Assembly (NCBI GenBank): GCA_964652155.1
Contig: CAZZBK010000085.1
Location: forward strand, 1-25,881
Length of the DNA stretch: 25,881 nucleotides
Direction: 5' to 3'
Source of the DNA: CAZZBK01 sp964652155
GTDB taxonomy: Bacteria; Planctomycetota; Planctomycetia; Pirellulales; PNKZ01
Part shown: positions 1 to 8,270 of the stretch, one piece after another
How positions within the stretch are numbered: position 1 is the first letter of the stretch
Layout of the letters: the number at the start of each line of letters is the position of its first letter
The notes under the pieces: model-generated
What the model was told of the DNA's origin: nothing
The model's input: only the letters and a program-made list of their open reading frames with translations
Database searches by the model: none
Position numbers and translations under genes: made by a program

Positions 1-134
1 TCGTCTGCCACAACACCGATCTGGGCGACGGCTGGGAGCGCGAAGGGGAAGACGAGTGGTACTTCCGCGAGTTCTCCGAGAAAAAATCCTACCCGCTGGG
101 CATCAACATTCTGTTCTACCAATTCACGCACTGA
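1..134 (+). CDS. DUF4159 domain protein, C-terminal end only
   Basis: This is the last 43 codons of a gene that enters from the left edge; the reading frame begins at base 3 and ends with TGA at 132-134. The residues read VCHNTDLGDGWEREGEDEWY followed by a FREFSEKKSYPLGIN stretch and end FYQFTH. The GWERE...YF.EFSE...YPLGIN..FY..TH pattern is what I recognise as the C-terminus of DUF4159 proteins, which are often encoded beside MoxR/BatA/DUF58 genes in Planctomycetes. It lies 93 bp upstream of the MoxR gene on the same strand, so it probably belongs to the same cluster. Its biochemical role is unknown. The family call rests on a short tail and on context. Confidence 0.72.
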   Translation, partial: VCHNTDLGDGWEREGEDEWYFREFSEKKSYPLGINILFYQFTH

Positions 135-147
135 AATATTCCCACTA

Positions 148-166
148 CCGCTCAGCGCGTCAGCGG
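148..166 (+). repeat. GC-rich hairpin in spacer before MoxR gene
   Basis: CCGCT at 148-152 pairs with AGCGG at 162-166 around a 9-nt loop, 13 nt after the DUF4159 stop. The 3' part (GCGCGTCAGCGGCTA, 155-169) matches GCGCGTCGCGGCTA in the spacer at 20501-20514 read on the - strand, with one base inserted. No U-tract follows directly, although TTTTCTCTTCT lies at 176-186. It may be an attenuator, a processing site or part of a dispersed intergenic element. The role is inferred only. Confidence 0.4.
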
Positions 167-194
167 CTATCGAAGTTTTCTCTTCTAAATTTAT

Positions 195-222
195 CACTTA
201 GCACTCATCACTTAGCACTTCC
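195..222 (+). repeat. Four 7-bp direct repeats upstream of the MoxR start codon
   Basis: Four consecutive heptamers, CACTTAG, CACTCAT, CACTTAG and CACTTCC, end 5 nt before the ATG at 228. A matching array (CATTCAG, CACTCAG, CACTCAG, CATTTCC) precedes the ATG of the enolase-superfamily gene on the other strand at 20461-20488. Both have the same unit length, copy number, terminal unit CAYTTCC and orientation relative to the gene. No Shine-Dalgarno is visible between array and start. I do not know a named element of this form. Confidence 0.8.
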
Positions 223-227
223 CCATC

Positions 228-1232
<1,005 letters not shown>

Positions 1233-1253
1233 CCCGCCCCGACTCACCAAGCC

Positions 1254-2219
1254 ATGACCGACACCGCCACCCCACCCGCCACGCCGCGCCGCAGCAACTG
1301 GATCGATCCGGCTGCGCTGATGCGCATTCGTCACCTGGAGATGCGGGCTCGGGTGGTCGTGGAAGGTTTTTTCACCGGCCTGCATCGCAGCCCGTACCAC
1401 GGCTTCTCGGTCGAGTTCACCGAGTACCGCCAGTACTCACCCGGCGACGACCCTCGGTACCTCGATTGGAAACTGTACGCCCGCAGCGACCGCTACTACA
1501 TCAAGCGATTCGAGGACGAGACGAACCTGCGCTGCCATTTGGTCGTCGACCTGAGCCGGTCGATGGACTACGGCTCGCTTGGGTACACCAAAGCCGATTA
1601 TGCCCGCACGCTGGCCGCAACGTTGGCGTACTTTCTGAACACGCAGCGCGACGCGGCTGGGCTCACCACGTTTCACGACGCGCTGCTCGATTATCTGCCG
1701 CCGCGTTATCGACCGGGGCACCTGCGCCGTCTGTTGCTGCTGCTGGAGCGTCCGGCGGCCGGCACCTCAACCGACCTCGCCAAGCCGCTGGAGCGCGTGG
1801 CCGAATTGCTCAACAAGCGGGGCGTAGTCGTGCTGATCAGCGATTTGCTCGCGCCGATCGAGGGGCTCGAATCGCAATTGGCCGCGCTCGTGTCGCGCGG
1901 CCACGAAGTGCTCGTGTTCCAGGTGCTCGACCCGGCCGAGTTGAGTTTCTCCTTCGGCGAGGCCGCGCTGTTTGTCGATGTCGAAAGCGGCCGCGAATTG
2001 TACGTTGACCCCTCGGCCGCCCGGGCCGAGTATCTGCGCCGCTTCGAGGCGCATCAGCTCACGCTGCAAACGCTCTGCGATCGGCTCGGAATCGACTTGC
2101 AACGGCTCTCGACCGATCGTCCCTTGGAGCACGCGCTGTTCGATTACATGCAGCGTCGCGGTCAGCGCGGCCGAGCCGCTCGGCGCCGCGCGATGTCGAG
2201 CCCGGGGAGGGGTGCATGA
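1254..2219 (+). CDS. DUF58 domain protein (vWA-like)
   Basis: Soluble DUF58 protein of 321 aa. The family signature EFTEYRQYSPGDDPRYLDW is at residues 54-72, followed by LYARSDRYYIKRFEDE (74-89). A vWA-like metal-ion adhesion motif DLSRS (D99, S101, S103) follows directly, so the metal site appears intact. DUF58 proteins are regular partners of MoxR ATPases and are presumed to bind a client or bridge to membrane vWA proteins. The gene begins 21 nt after MoxR and its TGA overlaps the next ATG (ATGA at 2216-2219), suggesting coupled translation. The C-terminus is rich in Arg (about 300-318). The family assignment is firm; the function is inferred from the neighbourhood. Confidence 0.95.
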   Translation: MTDTATPPATPRRSNWIDPAALMRIRHLEMRARVVVEGFFTGLHRSPYHGFSVEFTEYRQYSPGDDPRYLDWKLYARSDRYYIKRFEDETNLRCHLVVDLSRSMDYGSLGYTKADYARTLAATLAYFLNTQRDAAGLTTFHDALLDYLPPRYRPGHLRRLLLLLERPAAGTSTDLAKPLERVAELLNKRGVVVLISDLLAPIEGLESQLAALVSRGHEVLVFQVLDPAELSFSFGEAALFVDVESGRELYVDPSAARAEYLRRFEAHQLTLQTLCDRLGIDLQRLSTDRPLEHALFDYMQRRGQRGRAARRRAMSSPGRGA

Positions 2220-4396
2220 GCTTTCTCGCCCCCTGGTTCGTGATCGCTGGCCTGGCGGCCGTCTCGCTGCCGGTGCTGTTTCATTTGCTGCGACGCACGC
2301 CGCGCGGCCGCATGCCCTTCAGCACGCTCATGTTCCTCGTCCCCTCGCCTCCGCGGCTCACGCGCCGCAGCCGCCTCGAAAACTGGCCGCTGCTGCTGCT
2401 GCGCGGGCTCATCTTGCTGCTGCTGGCTCTCACGTTCGGCCGGCCCGTGTGGCGCGAACTGCTCGAACAGCGGCAGGACACCCCCGTCGGCGAACGCACC
2501 GTCGTGCTGCTCGACACCAGCGCGAGCATGCGCCGCGGCGAGTTGTGGCCCGAGGCGCTCCGCGCGGTCGAGCAGGTCGTCGATCGTGCTGGCCCTGACG
2601 ACGAGTTGGTGCTGTTCACCTTCGCACATGACTGCCGACCACTCGTGTCGCTCGAAGCCTGGCGACAGGCCCCGAGTGACGAGCGGCGCGGACTCACGCG
2701 CGCCGCGCTCCAGGGCGTCGAGCCCACCTGGTCCGCGACGAATTTGGATCAGGCGTTGCTCACGGCCGTCGATGCGATTGAGGCCTCGAGCGCCGCCGCG
2801 GCGCACAAGCTCGCGTCCCGCGCCGCGCGAATTGTCCTCGTCAGCGATTTGCAGCTCGGCAGTCGACTCAGCCAATTGCAACGCACCGAGTGGCCCAAGG
2901 GGATCGAAGTCGAACTCATCGCGCTCACGTCGAAAGGGACCAACGCCGGCGTGCATGCCCTCGCAGCGCACGACGAGGCCGAGGCCGCCAACGCCGCTCA
3001 GAGCCGCCCACGCGTGCTCGTCACGAACGCGGCCAACTCGGCGCGCGAGAGTTTCGAGCTGAGCTGGAACATGCCCAACGCGACCGACGAGCAGAAAGTG
3101 AGTGTGTACGTCCCGCCGGGACAATCGCGCGTGGTCCGCGCGCCGCCGCTGCCGCCGGGTGACGTGGCGCAGCTTGTGCTCCGCGGCGACGACGAGCCGT
3201 TCGACAACACGTACTGGTTCGTGCCACCTCAGCGCGAGCAATTACGCGTCCTGCTTTTAGCGAACGAACAAGCCGACGACCCGCAATCGCTCCGCTACTT
3301 CCTCGAACGCTCGCTGGGGCAATTCACGCCCGGCCGGGTCGTGTCGCTCGAAATGGTCGACCCCACGGCGGCCGAGGTGCGCGTGCCCAACGAGCGCGAC
3401 CTGGACGACGTGCCGCTCGTGATCGTGGCCCAACAGGCTGAACTGTCGGCTCCCTGGAACGCGGCCTTGAACGGCTGGGTCGAGCGCGGCGGGGTCCTGC
3501 TCGCCGTGCTGCTCAAGGCGGACGCAGCCGCTTGGCGCGGCGCGGTCGGCGAGCACTCGCCACACATCGTGCTCAGCGAAGTCGAGACAGCGGGCGACCA
3601 TGCCTTGCTCAGCGAGATCGACTTGCGACACCCGCTCTTCGCACCCTTGAACGATCCGCGCTACAGTGACTTCACGAAAATCCATTTCTGGCATTGGCGA
3701 CGGATCGTGCTCGACGAGTCGCTCCGCGACGACGCGCGCGTGATCGCCCGCTTCGATCGAGGCGACCCCGCGCTCGTCGAGTTGCGGCGCGGCGCGGGGC
3801 GCGTGCTATTGCTCGCCGCGGGTTGGCAGCCGCGCGAGAGTCAACTGGGCGTGTCGAGCAAGTTCGTGCCCCTTATGGCCACGCTCGTCGAGTTGGGCGC
3901 TCGCAAGTCGACGACCACCACACAGGTCACGGCGGGCGAGACCGTCGACCTGTCGCAACTGGACACGACCCGAGCGGATGCTTCGACGGAACCGGCCCAG
4001 GAGCCGCGACCGAACGCCACTGCGTGGACGGTCAAGACCCCCGACGGTGCCAAGCTCTCCGTGAGCGTCGAGCAGCCGCGGCTTGTCTGCGACGCGGGTC
4101 CCGGCGTGTACGAGGTCGTCTCGTCGCACGGAGTGCAACGTCTCGCGGTCAACATCGCCGCCGAGGAATCGAAGACCGCGCCCTTGGGGGTCGAAGCGCT
4201 TGAGTCGCTCGGCGTGCGCATGGTGAAAGATGGCGACGAGTCGCCGCAGTCAGTCAGCGAGCAGCAGACATTGCAGCTGCGCGAGCTCGAGGCGCGGCAG
4301 CAATGGTGGCGCTGGTGTTTGGTGCTCGCGCTGGCCGTCACGCTGGGCGAGACCTGGTACGCCGGGCGAGTGGCCCGCCGCGAGCAAGCGAGTTGA
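2216..4396 (+). CDS. BatA-like membrane protein with vWA domain
   Basis: 726-aa membrane protein. The N-terminus is a BatA/aerotolerance-type module: a TM helix (about 5-24) leading into LFHLLRRTPRGRMPFSTLMF (21-40), then a second TM (about 57-74). The vWA domain begins at VVLLDTSASM (96-105) with an intact MIDAS D100, S102, S104. A later segment around WVERGGVLLAVLL resembles the glutamine-amidotransferase-like fold often attached to such proteins, without a visible nucleophile. A C-terminal TM (WCLVLALAVTLGETWYAG) is followed by a basic tail. The ATG lies in an ATGA overlap with the DUF58 gene. It probably presents its vWA domain on the non-cytoplasmic side as the membrane partner of the MoxR/DUF58 pair. 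The domain order is seen directly; the role is inferred. Confidence 0.9.
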   Translation: MSFLAPWFVIAGLAAVSLPVLFHLLRRTPRGRMPFSTLMFLVPSPPRLTRRSRLENWPLLLLRGLILLLLALTFGRPVWRELLEQRQDTPVGERTVVLLDTSASMRRGELWPEALRAVEQVVDRAGPDDELVLFTFAHDCRPLVSLEAWRQAPSDERRGLTRAALQGVEPTWSATNLDQALLTAVDAIEASSAAAAHKLASRAARIVLVSDLQLGSRLSQLQRTEWPKGIEVELIALTSKGTNAGVHALAAHDEAEAANAAQSRPRVLVTNAANSARESFELSWNMPNATDEQKVSVYVPPGQSRVVRAPPLPPGDVAQLVLRGDDEPFDNTYWFVPPQREQLRVLLLANEQADDPQSLRYFLERSLGQFTPGRVVSLEMVDPTAAEVRVPNERDLDDVPLVIVAQQAELSAPWNAALNGWVERGGVLLAVLLKADAAAWRGAVGEHSPHIVLSEVETAGDHALLSEIDLRHPLFAPLNDPRYSDFTKIHFWHWRRIVLDESLRDDARVIARFDRGDPALVELRRGAGRVLLLAAGWQPRESQLGVSSKFVPLMATLVELGARKSTTTTQVTAGETVDLSQLDTTRADASTEPAQEPRPNATAWTVKTPDGAKLSVSVEQPRLVCDAGPGVYEVVSSHGVQRLAVNIAAEESKTAPLGVEALESLGVRMVKDGDESPQSVSEQQTLQLRELEARQQWWRWCLVLALAVTLGETWYAGRVARREQAS

Positions 4397-4433
4397 CATG
4401 GACATCCCTCCGTTACCCACACGAGGTTCCGCG

Positions 4434-7400
4434 ATGAAACCCCAGACGGTCGAACGTGAGCTGCGGCAGATCGCCGGCCGGTTTCGACGACGCGAGTTGT
4501 GGCGGCATTTGACCGCCGTGTGGTCGCTCGCGCTGCTCGCGGCCTGGGGGGGATTTTTCCTGTCGCACAGCGAAGGGCGTCCGTGGTCCATCGAGCCGCT
4601 CGCGATGGGCGCGGCCGCACTGGCCGTGCTCGTGGTGCTGCGCGCCTTGCTCCGTCGACGCGACCTGCATGCCGTCGCGCGCCAGATCGAGCACGAGTAT
4701 CCCGAGCTGGACACCAAACTGCTGGCCGCTTATGAGCAGGAGCGTTGCGCGGTGGCCGGTGAGCGGAGCTTTCTGCAGGACGCGGTCATTCAGCAGGCGC
4801 GCGTTCACGCGCTCAATCATCAGCACTGGACACGCACCGTGCCGCGCGGCGAGTTGCTGGCCTGGGGCAGCGTGCAATGGCTGGCCTTGCTGCTCCTCTC
4901 AGGCTCTCTGTTCGTGCAATCGCACGCCACGTTCATCCCCTCGACCGAGACCGGCACACCCGCCGCGGCGGTCGAGACCCCCATCGAACCCAAGCTGGCC
5001 GTGCACGTCGAGCCGGGGGACGTCGAGCTCGAGCGGGGGACTGACTTGCTCGTCTTGGCTCGCTTCGCCGAGCACGATCGCCTGCCGCGCGCGGTGACCG
5101 TGGTCGCCAGCGACACGCAAGGCGAACGTAGTTATCCCATGCAGCAGAGCCTGAGCGATCCGGTCTTTGCGGTCCGCGTGAGCGAAGTGAAGCAGGACCT
5201 CACGTATCGGCTCACGCTCGACGCCCAGCAGACGCAAGCGTATCGCGTGACGGTTTTTGACTACCCCGAACTCGACCGCGCCGACGCCGAGCTGCGGTAC
5301 CCCAGCTACACGGGCCAGAACGAGCGGCGGCTGGAAGACGTGCGGCAGTTCAGCGCCGTCGAGGGGACCGAGCTGCGACTGCTGTGCCGACTGAACAAGT
5401 CGGTCGCCTCGGCCAAGCTCGTGAGCAGCGAGGGAGAGCCGATCGCGCTTGAGCCCACGACGAACGACCCCACGCTCTACAGCCTGACGCGCGTACTCAC
5501 GCAGAGCGTGCGTTGGAAGCTGGAACTGCTCGACGATCGGCAGCGCAAGAATCGCCAGGGGGTCGAGTTCGTCGTGAACGTGGTCCCCAATCGCGCACCG
5601 ACCTTGAAACTGGTCTTTCCGCGGCAGGACGTGAAGGCGTCGCCGCTGCAAGAGCTGTCGCTCGAAGCCGAGGTGAGCGACGATTTTGGCGTCGTCCGCT
5701 GGGGAATCGCTTACGAGATGACGGGCCGCAACGGGGTGAGTGTCACGCTGGGGGAGCAGCTCAAGCCGGGGGACCGTCACACGGGCAAGCAGCTCGTCGC
5801 GCTCGAAGACATGCAGGCCAAGCCCGACGAGTTGCTCGCCTGGCATGCTTGGGCCGAGGACATGGGCCCCGACGGCCAGGCGCGGCGCACGACGAGCGAT
5901 ATCTTTTTTGCCGAGGTGAGCCCGTTCGAGGAAATTTTCCGCGAGCAGTCGAGTGACGGCGGCGCGGCGCCCGCTGGCAAGGGGCAAGCGAACGCGGCCG
6001 AGGAACTGGCCAAGTTGCAGAAAGAGATCATCTCGGCCACCTGGAACCTGCGGCGTCGCGAGAGCGGCGCGGCGGTGTCGCAAGGCTACGCCGCCGACGC
6101 GCGGGTGATTGCCGAGTCGCAGCAGAAAGCCATCGAGAAACTGGCCGAAGCGAAGCAGAAGCTTCAGTCTCCCGACGCGAGCGCCACGGTCGACGAGATC
6201 GCCAAGCACATGCAGCGTGCCGAGCAGGCGTTGAGCGCCGCGGCCAAGGAGGGCGTGTTGCCGCCGCTCGACTCGGCGCTCGTCGCCGAGCAAGCCGCGT
6301 ATCAAGGTCTACTCAAGCTCCGCGCGCGCGAAACGCGAGTGTCGCGCAGCAAGAGCGCGGCCGGCGGCGGAGGCGGTCAGCAGAGCGCGAGCGGCCAGGC
6401 ACTCGATCAACTCGAATTGAACAACGAAGAGCAGCGCTACGAGAAGCGCAACAGCGCCGCGAGCGCCGAGCCGACGCCGGCCCAAAAGGAGCGCGAGGAA
6501 TTTCTCGCCCGGCTCCGCGAGTTGGCCCGACGACAGGAGGATATGAACCAAAAGATCAAGGAGCTGCAGGCGGCCTTGGACGCGGCTCGCAACGAGGACG
6601 AGAAGAAACAGATCGAGCGACAACTGAAGCGCTTGCGCGACGAACAACGCGAGATGCTCCGCGATGTCGATCAGCTCAAGAGCAAGGTCGATCAGCCGCA
6701 ACACAGCCCGCCTCAGGCCGATGCGAGCAAGCAACTCGAATCGACGCGCGAGAACATCCGCAAGGCGAGCGACGCCCTCGACAAGGGACAGACGGCGCAG
6801 GCCCTCTCGGCTGGCAAACGCGCTGAGAGCGAACTGGACAAGCTGCGCGAGGATTTTCGCCAGAAGTCGGCCCATGAGTTCGGCGACGAAGTTCGCGATC
6901 TGGTCGACCGTGCCCGGCAGCTCGACGAGCGGCAACAGAAAATTGGCCAGCAGTTGGCCGGCAACGCGCCCGAGGCCAAGCGTCCGGAGAAAGCCGGCCT
7001 GCGTTCGAGCAGCGAGCCGGCGAAGACCAAGCTGCCCGAAGAGCTGGCCGAACAGCGTCGCGAGTTGGCCGAGGTGCTCGACAAGGCCAAGGAGCTTACC
7101 GAGCGTGCCGAGGGGAACGAGCCCGTCCTCTCGAAGCAGCTTTACGACACGATTCGTAGGACACATCAGCAGCAGACCGAGCGCGCGGTCGAGATCATGC
7201 ACCGGCTCGTCGACAACGGTTTGCCCCGCGAGGCAGCGAAGGTCGAGCAGCAAGCGCGCGAGGGGGTGCAACAATTGCGCGCCGGCATCGAGAAGGCGGC
7301 CGAGGGAGTCTTGGGCAACGACGTCGAGAGCCTCCGCCGCGCCAAGCGCGAGGTCGATCGATTGGCCCAGGCGCTCGATCGCGAGTTGGCCAGCGCCCAG

Positions 7401-8270
7401 GGGCGTCCCCCAGGCGAACCGAAATCGAACGACGCGGCCCAGGCGACTCCCGCGAGCGGCCAGGGTGACAAGCCCACCGAGAACGCCAAGCCCGGCGAGG
7501 CGCCGTCCCCCGGACAAGCACCGTCCAAGCAAGGTGGCGCGCCGAAAGCCGGCGATCAACCGCAGGGCAAAGCCGCGGGACAAGGCAAAGCGTCAGCACA
7601 GTCCAAGGAGCCATCGCAGGGCCAGGGTCAGCAGCCAGGCCAAGGTCAGTCAAAGGAACCGTCAGCCGGTCAAGCGCAAGCGAAAGGTTCGTCATCCGGA
7701 CAAGCCCCAGGTCAACCGAGTGGCCAAGGTCAACCGAAAGGTGAAGGTCAACAGCCGGGTCAAGGCCAGAGCGGACAATCACCGGGCAAGAGCGGTGCAG
7801 GTCAGCCACCCGCTCAAGGTCAGCAACCAGCTCCATCTCAACAGCCGAGCAGCGGTCAAGTGGCCGGCCAGAATCGGTCCGGCGGCGAGCGCATGACCGG
7901 CACGCAAGTGGGCCCCGGCGGCGGAGAGCACGGCGTGCTCAACGGGCCCGACTGGCGGGCGTGGTCCGACGCGCTTCGCAACGTCGAGGAGTTTGTGCCT
8001 GGCACGCGGCTGCGTGGCGAGGCGGCTCGCATTCGCGAACAGGCTCAAGCCCTGCGTGCCGAGTCCAAGCGGCACTCGAAGACGCCCAACTGGGACTTGG
8101 TCCGCGAGACGGTCTACGAGCCGCTCGTCGAATTGCAGCAGCAGTTGAACGAAGAGCTGCTGCGGCGTAACTCGACCGAGGCGGCTGTGCCCCTCGATCG
8201 CGATCCCGTGCCCGACCGGTTTGGCGAGGCGGTGCGACGCTACTACGAGCGGCTGGGGAGCGGTCAATGA
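4434..8270 (+). CDS. Large membrane-anchored coiled-coil protein, DUF4175-like
   Basis: 1278-aa protein. I chose ATG 4434 because ACGAGG (4421-4426) is a plausible ribosome-binding site and the protein then starts MKPQTVERELRQIAG. An in-frame ATG at 4398 would add 12 residues, and an ORF start at 4230 would overlap the BatA gene. Three hydrophobic helices are visible (about 27-44, 53-72, 147-163). A beta-rich, non-cytoplasmic-looking region follows (about 180-500). From about 520 to 990 the protein is highly charged coiled coil rich in Glu, Lys, Gln and Arg, then comes a Gln/Gly/Pro/Ser tract (about 1000-1150) and a conserved-looking tail. This layout resembles DUF4175 proteins found beside MoxR/BatA genes. 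It may be an envelope scaffold or vWA client. The gene is certain; the family name is moderate. Confidence 0.82.
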   Translation: MKPQTVERELRQIAGRFRRRELWRHLTAVWSLALLAAWGGFFLSHSEGRPWSIEPLAMGAAALAVLVVLRALLRRRDLHAVARQIEHEYPELDTKLLAAYEQERCAVAGERSFLQDAVIQQARVHALNHQHWTRTVPRGELLAWGSVQWLALLLLSGSLFVQSHATFIPSTETGTPAAAVETPIEPKLAVHVEPGDVELERGTDLLVLARFAEHDRLPRAVTVVASDTQGERSYPMQQSLSDPVFAVRVSEVKQDLTYRLTLDAQQTQAYRVTVFDYPELDRADAELRYPSYTGQNERRLEDVRQFSAVEGTELRLLCRLNKSVASAKLVSSEGEPIALEPTTNDPTLYSLTRVLTQSVRWKLELLDDRQRKNRQGVEFVVNVVPNRAPTLKLVFPRQDVKASPLQELSLEAEVSDDFGVVRWGIAYEMTGRNGVSVTLGEQLKPGDRHTGKQLVALEDMQAKPDELLAWHAWAEDMGPDGQARRTTSDIFFAEVSPFEEIFREQSSDGGAAPAGKGQANAAEELAKLQKEIISATWNLRRRESGAAVSQGYAADARVIAESQQKAIEKLAEAKQKLQSPDASATVDEIAKHMQRAEQALSAAAKEGVLPPLDSALVAEQAAYQGLLKLRARETRVSRSKSAAGGGGGQQSASGQALDQLELNNEEQRYEKRNSAASAEPTPAQKEREEFLARLRELARRQEDMNQKIKELQAALDAARNEDEKKQIERQLKRLRDEQREMLRDVDQLKSKVDQPQHSPPQADASKQLESTRENIRKASDALDKGQTAQALSAGKRAESELDKLREDFRQKSAHEFGDEVRDLVDRARQLDERQQKIGQQLAGNAPEAKRPEKAGLRSSSEPAKTKLPEELAEQRRELAEVLDKAKELTERAEGNEPVLSKQLYDTIRRTHQQQTERAVEIMHRLVDNGLPREAAKVEQQAREGVQQLRAGIEKAAEGVLGNDVESLRRAKREVDRLAQALDRELASAQGRPPGEPKSNDAAQATPASGQGDKPTENAKPGEAPSPGQAPSKQGGAPKAGDQPQGKAAGQGKASAQSKEPSQGQGQQPGQGQSKEPSAGQAQAKGSSSGQAPGQPSGQGQPKGEGQQPGQGQSGQSPGKSGAGQPPAQGQQPAPSQQPSSGQVAGQNRSGGERMTGTQVGPGGGEHGVLNGPDWRAWSDALRNVEEFVPGTRLRGEAARIREQAQALRAESKRHSKTPNWDLVRETVYEPLVELQQQLNEELLRRNSTEAAVPLDRDPVPDRFGEAVRRYYERLGSGQ
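7561..7875 (+). repeat. Low-complexity GQ/PSQ-coding tract
   Basis: Inside the DUF4175-like gene the DNA turns into irregular repeats of GGTCAA/GGCCAG/GGACAA hexamers coding for Gly-Gln, with Pro, Ser and Lys between. The GGT and CAA codons here differ from the GGC/CAG preference of the flanking gene, and the tract is visibly less GC-rich. It keeps the reading frame. It is probably a flexible linker that evolves by slippage and recombination and may vary in length between strains. Confidence 0.8.

Noticed and set aside
4899..6305. 468-codon - strand frame opposite the DUF4175-like gene
   Set aside because: It is antisense to a gene with clear protein structure, rich in Arg, His and Leu without motifs; a frame shadow.
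7561..7875. CRISPR-like array in the repetitive part of the scaffold gene
   Set aside because: The repeats are short in-frame codon repeats without constant spacer length, inside a continuous coding frame.
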